A stretch of 23,581 nucleotides of DNA from Saksenaea vasiformis B4078 (Eukaryota; Mucoromycota; Mucoromycetes; Mucorales; Saksenaeaceae): positions 1 to 23,581 of the forward strand of contig JNDT01001175.1 in assembly GCA_000697055.1 (NCBI GenBank), given 5' to 3'. Position 1 is the first letter of the stretch. Each line of letters begins with the position of its first letter. Below are positions 20,051 through 23,581 of the stretch, in pieces. The position numbers and the translations under genes are program-made. Under the pieces are notes generated by a model. That model worked only from the letters and a program-made list of their open reading frames with translations. It did no database searches and was not told where the DNA came from.

Positions 20051-20691
20051 GCGAAGCTAAAGTGGCAGCTAGCACTGTGATAAAAGATAACTGACATTTT
20101 ATTTAGTGTTTTTATCGAGTAGTATCTTTTTCTCTTCATCCAATAACGACCTCTATGATCATCTTGTTTTCTCTTATTGGTTGTACCCAGCCAATATAAG
20201 GAAGAAAGCACCATGAGATTGATCGAGAGAACTCTGTTAAGATTGTTGGTGGTAGAGGCAGATGATAAGCAGACATAAGAGACCGGACACAGAAGAGTGC
20301 CTGGTGAGTAGATCATTGTGCCTTAGTCATTACTAATTATTGTACTGCATGTATTGATATCTTCTTCATCATTCTCTTTTCGCTTTTTTTTTTCAATCAT
20401 TGGAGATAAAAGCGGTTGATGACATCCATTTGCGCAAGTAAAAGGTCTTTGATATCATCAGGACCAGTGACTCGTAACATTATTTCTGACAGCCGAAATT
20501 GACAACATTTCCAACAGCTCCGGAATAAACCTTTCTTCGTCTTATTGTTATCCTATCCATCAAAACCACGTGGATACCTTTTTATCTTCTTTTCCATGGA
20601 TCACAGTTCGTACAATTGTTTTATAATCGATTATGGGTGGTGTGCAGAGACATAACGCGTATTTGGATATACCGAAACTCCAGATCCTGCG

Positions 20692-21675
20692 ATGGTGGTA
20701 TTTACTGAAAAGATTGAGGAAGCGTACCAAGCTAGTAGACGGTGTCCGCTAGCAAACGAAAGTACGAAAGATGCTTCGAAAAAATTGCAACATTATGGCT
20801 TGGTGATCGACAACTCACCCAACGATGTCGCGTTTGACGTACTTTCTGCACTGATTTCTGGTACCCACGACTTCGCGCTGAAATTTGACGCCACTCTCGA
20901 ACCAATTCCAATCGCCGAACCACACTTGCTGTTGTATTTGATAGCAAATCATTCCAATATCCAAATATACTTGTTTTCGAATCGCGCAAAGACCATCAAA
21001 TATGGCAGCGGATCAATCGCAGTAGCTTTGTTTCACGACATATCGTCCTTTCATGTACTACGTGGTGGGACGAAAAGAAAGCAGACAGCAAAACGAACGC
21101 ATAATCCAGTAATCCCTTCGAATATCCCAGTGGTAAATTTACGGATACCCAAAAAGGGAAAAAAAGAAAGCGAACAGAATTGCTTCAGACAGACGTTTGC
21201 GCAAGATATACTCTATCTATCCATGAAGAATCGACTGGAAGAGGAAATACGGAAAAGACCCGACGAAGAAAATTACGGTACTATATGGGATAGTGTCATT
21301 AGTGTCGAAAGTCTGCCGAGGGGAGTACTTCCTAAAGCTGTAGAGATTGCAAAGCATACGCAGGACTTGAACGTCACCGTTCCACAGGTCAAGAGCACAT
21401 TAGCAACAATAAATTACAACTACCTTGAGCGATGGCAAGCATGTGTCGTGGAGAACTTTCAAGACACGTATCAATGGGTACGAAAAGACGCTCCTGAAGG
21501 AAGCACATCCCAGCAAAAGGATAAGAAGGGAAAGAAGAAAGCAGAAAAGGCCAGCGAACTTCAGCCAAAGTACAAAACCTGCACTGTACCTGTGACGCAG
21601 ATCTTTAGCAAGATCTTTCTAAAGAAGCAAGAGAAAGACTTTCAGCCACAATACTCGAAACTGCGATCGAGTTGA
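20692..21675 (+). CDS. Element ORF1, right copy (327 aa, unknown function)
   Basis: Uninterrupted 327-codon frame beginning MVVFTEKIEEAYQASRRCPL. It is identical in protein to the left copy to about residue 295, with Ser-Glu instead of Asn-Lys near the Lys-rich tail and seven extra residues (within TVPVTQIFSKIF). The extra segment begins GTACCTGTG and ends TTTAG (21586-21608); removing these 23 bases would join the frame directly to the downstream coding frame (QDLSKEARERLSA). The terminal FQPQYSKLRSS is therefore probably not the natural end of the protein. No recognised domain; composition suggests a globular N-terminal domain and a basic linker. Confidence 0.6.
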   Translation: MVVFTEKIEEAYQASRRCPLANESTKDASKKLQHYGLVIDNSPNDVAFDVLSALISGTHDFALKFDATLEPIPIAEPHLLLYLIANHSNIQIYLFSNRAKTIKYGSGSIAVALFHDISSFHVLRGGTKRKQTAKRTHNPVIPSNIPVVNLRIPKKGKKESEQNCFRQTFAQDILYLSMKNRLEEEIRKRPDEENYGTIWDSVISVESLPRGVLPKAVEIAKHTQDLNVTVPQVKSTLATINYNYLERWQACVVENFQDTYQWVRKDAPEGSTSQQKDKKGKKKAEKASELQPKYKTCTVPVTQIFSKIFLKKQEKDFQPQYSKLRSS

Positions 21676-22419
21676 CAAATGACATTTCAGAGCTGTCTAT
21701 GATAGCTTACTTGAGTCTATTGCAGTATTCCCGTAAAGGCTTTCCTTCTGTACGAATCGACACAGGTAGCAGAAAGGAATTTGACATGTCATCTGTATTT
21801 CCGAAAGAATTTGTCAAGCGAAACACAAATAGTACCAACAATGTCGTACTACCACTAGATCCTGGACTACAGAACCATCTGACAGTAACGAAAGGCAAGG
21901 CCGATGATGCTTACAATTTCCTTTCGCAGAATCATCTGCAATTTCTCCATTCATATTTCATGACGCGCAGCAGGCACCACCTCAACAAGCACCACAGTTG
22001 GACGCAATTATGCAAAAGTTTGGGTGAAATCAACATCGCTCCACCGCCACAAAAAAATATCTACAACGATTGTAACCGCAATCCGAGAATACGCCACTAA
22101 TGTGAAAAACATGTGGGGAGGAAGCGTCTTTCATAAGACTTTGGAGCACGTGTGCCGGGTACTCCCCCGGATCCATCTTGCGCCCAATCGTGAAGCGAAA
22201 TGGATGGCATACCGTGCTAAACTGACTGAGGAAAGAAACGCACGCAAAGGTGAGAAGTGTGAAGTACCTGCTACGCCAAGTAAAGAGAGGCGCAAGCGAG
22301 AAATACGGAAAGGAATGAAAGAGTTGGCTGCTGGCTTACAAACAAGCCATGAAGGGAAGACGGAAAGGTCACTCGAAAGGATCTATACGTTTGGCACGTT
22401 GTTACATACAGTTTAAGAG

Positions 22420-22475
22420 GTATGTATAAAGAAACTACGACGCAGCTACAACTAATGTGATGATTTTATCATCAG
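22420..22475 (+). other. Predicted intron in the element gene
   Basis: GTATGT donor, ACTAATG branch-like sequence at 22450-22456 and ATCAG acceptor; removal keeps the reading frame of 22417-22419 with 22476 onward. An intron inside a transposon gene argues for a DNA-level mobile element expressed as a spliced nuclear transcript. Confidence 0.55.
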
Positions 22476-22562
22476 GATGCCGCGATTTGCGAAGTTCCTG
22501 AACCTGAGAGGAACTCCGAGGGTAGTAGCAAAGTCCACTCGAATGACACGGAAGATATCCAG

Positions 22563-22623
22563 GTTGGTCATCTCTAGAGGAAAGACACAATTGTAGCTAA
22601 CTTAAGTTTATCGGGTCTGATAG
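22563..22623 (+). other. Predicted intron in the element gene
   Basis: GTTGGT donor, GCTAACTT branch-like sequence and GATAG acceptor, 61 bases; joins EDIQ to VPVRVIALLDKD in one frame. Confidence 0.55.
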
Positions 22624-23581
22624 GTACCTGTCCGTGTTATTGCTCTACTAGATAAAGACTTGACTAATGGCGAAATTGCGAATATCTGTGAGGAATGAGT
22701 GGAACCCGCTGAGGAAGAGGGAGAGGAGGAAGAGGAAGAGGAAGAGAAGGCGGTGGAAAAACAAGTTAAAGAACATTCACGCGCAAGGCTCCACGTATTG
22801 AAAGCAATTATGAAACAACTTCTACTGTCCTCAGAATTTGAAGGCGATGTGACAGACAAGCATATGCAAGATGCGGCACATACAAAGGACTTGACAGCTA
22901 TAGAAGTCGAAGTAATTAAGGATCTCGCCAATAAGCTGCGGCCTTATCTGCCGAGAAAGATTGAGGATGGGTTCTTTGATCACTCCTTACTGCAAGCGCC
23001 ATTCGTATTCATCGGAAATGCTATCTTACGAGCAGCAGGATACGAACATTTCTGTCAAGCAATGGTTCCAACCATATCGCCAGCGTCAATCCATAGCTTG
23101 CACTTAGATGAATCATCCATATATGAGATTTTCTGCGGAAAAGGTAGCTTCGAAGTTTGTGAACGAGAAGGCAACCCCATCACGTCGGTTCACGAAGCGC
23201 GTATCAAGAAGGAAGTAATGCTATATAGCTTTTTTGACCAAAGCAAAATTGAAGTAGTATGCCGAGCGCATGGATTAGAATTTGTGCATCGACTAACAAT
23301 CACTACTTCTGGTACAGCGATCCTCGATGGACAAGTAGTCACTACGGGACGGCAGCCAGTCTCTTCCAAGTACGATGAAGGACGAAAGACGAAATGGTCA
23401 AAACGTGAAAGAATCGACCACAACTTCTCGAAGGAAGCCATCGAAGAGCGTATTGAAGCAGTCAATGAACGAATCAAACATATGCAAGCAATTATTCGTA
23501 GCGAAAATAAGACATTACAAACGAATACTCGCATGGTGCACGAAATGAAGAACGAGTATAATAACTCGCGTTTGGAAGGCC

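Larger units (their letters stand above)
19773..23581 (+). mobile_element. Right copy of the large repeated element, running off the window
   Basis: 19775-22346 is the inverted counterpart of 1-2552; the element continues past the left copy's cut to at least 23581. It starts with TTCGTGGGGCACTCCC after unrelated flank. It carries the short 5' frame, ORF1 (20692-21675) and a long downstream coding region (21609-23581) with introns. Total length exceeds 3.8 kb. No reverse transcriptase, integrase or helicase motif is visible in the window, so the class stays open. Confidence 0.85.
21609..23581 (+). pseudogene. Element downstream coding region, right copy (broken, 3' partial)
   Basis: Coding signal runs from 21609 (DLSKEARERLSATILETAIE) in one frame to a seven-A run (22051-22057), where one extra A relative to the left copy shifts frame. 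It continues as STTIVTAIREYATNVKNMWG and RIHLAPNREAKWMAYRAKL to 22419. Two introns fit well: 22420-22475 (GTATGT...CTAAT...CAG) and 22563-22623 (GTTGGT...CTAAC...TAG). In-frame stops are TAA 22414-22416, one codon before the first donor, and TGA 22696-22698. After that TGA a frame of 294 codons is open to the edge: acidic run (EEEEEEEE type), LLLSSEFEGDVTD, KLRPYLPRKIEDGFFDHSLL, SIHSLHLDESSIYEIFCGKG, VMLYSFFDQSKIEVVCRAHG, then a coiled-coil-like ERIEAVNERIKHMQAIIRSE. Probably a decayed transposon protein. A TnpB/Fanzor-like nuclease continuing off-window is my guess, unsupported by catalytic residues here. Confidence 0.55.

Noticed and set aside
1..23581. tRNA genes, rRNA, CRISPR arrays
   Set aside because: No box A/box B pairs with a cloverleaf, no rRNA-like segments and no regularly spaced repeats were seen in reading through.

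Overview
The window is eukaryotic and almost certainly fungal. Genes carry 1 to 10 short introns (mostly 44-90 bases) with GTA/GTG donors and, often, CTAAC/CTAAT-like branch sites close to the acceptor. Gene content (cell-wall-integrity type MAP2K, PY-motif alpha-arrestin, fused siroheme synthase, Hof1/Cdc15-type F-BAR-SH3 protein) is that of a fungus. Intron density, AT-rich spacers and the large repeated element point to an early-diverging lineage such as Mucoromycota; this placement is inference.

Layout. (1) 1-2552: one copy of a repeated element, minus orientation, truncated by the window edge. (2) 2638-3087: a small intronless gene of the BLES03/C11orf68 (eIF4E-like fold) type, starting about 85 bases from the element end. 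(3) 3088-4735: no gene recognised. (4) 4736-5889: ALYREF/Yra1 mRNA-export adaptor, 5 exons. (5) 6026-8652: F-BAR + SH3 protein, 11 exons. (6) 9071-10210, minus: SR-like RRM protein, 7 exons including a 17-base micro-exon. (7) 10211-12280: divergent intergenic region. (8) 12281-13880: Mkk1/Mkk2/Pek1-like MAP kinase kinase, 6 exons. (9) 14827-16644, minus: alpha-arrestin with PPSY motif, 7 exons. (10) 17084-18733, minus: bifunctional siroheme synthase, 2 exons. (11) 18734-19772: promoter and unexplained spacer with a GC-rich patch. (12) 19773-23581: second copy of the element, plus orientation, running off the right edge.

The most striking structure is the pair of element copies in inverted orientation bracketing 17.2 kb of ordinary single-copy genes. 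Position 1 aligns to about 22346, and 2552 to about 19775. The first ORF is essentially identical between arms, whereas the downstream coding region has diverged by several percent and carries different, complementary frame lesions in each arm. Beyond the shared part, the right copy opens a reading frame of 294 codons to the window edge. I do not recognise its protein with certainty. The mobile element is the best candidate for something undescribed; the genes between the arms are ordinary housekeeping and signalling genes that do not form one pathway.

Exon joins were worked out by hand from splice signals and reading frame. For the six multi-exon genes the joined length is a multiple of three and ends at a stop codon.
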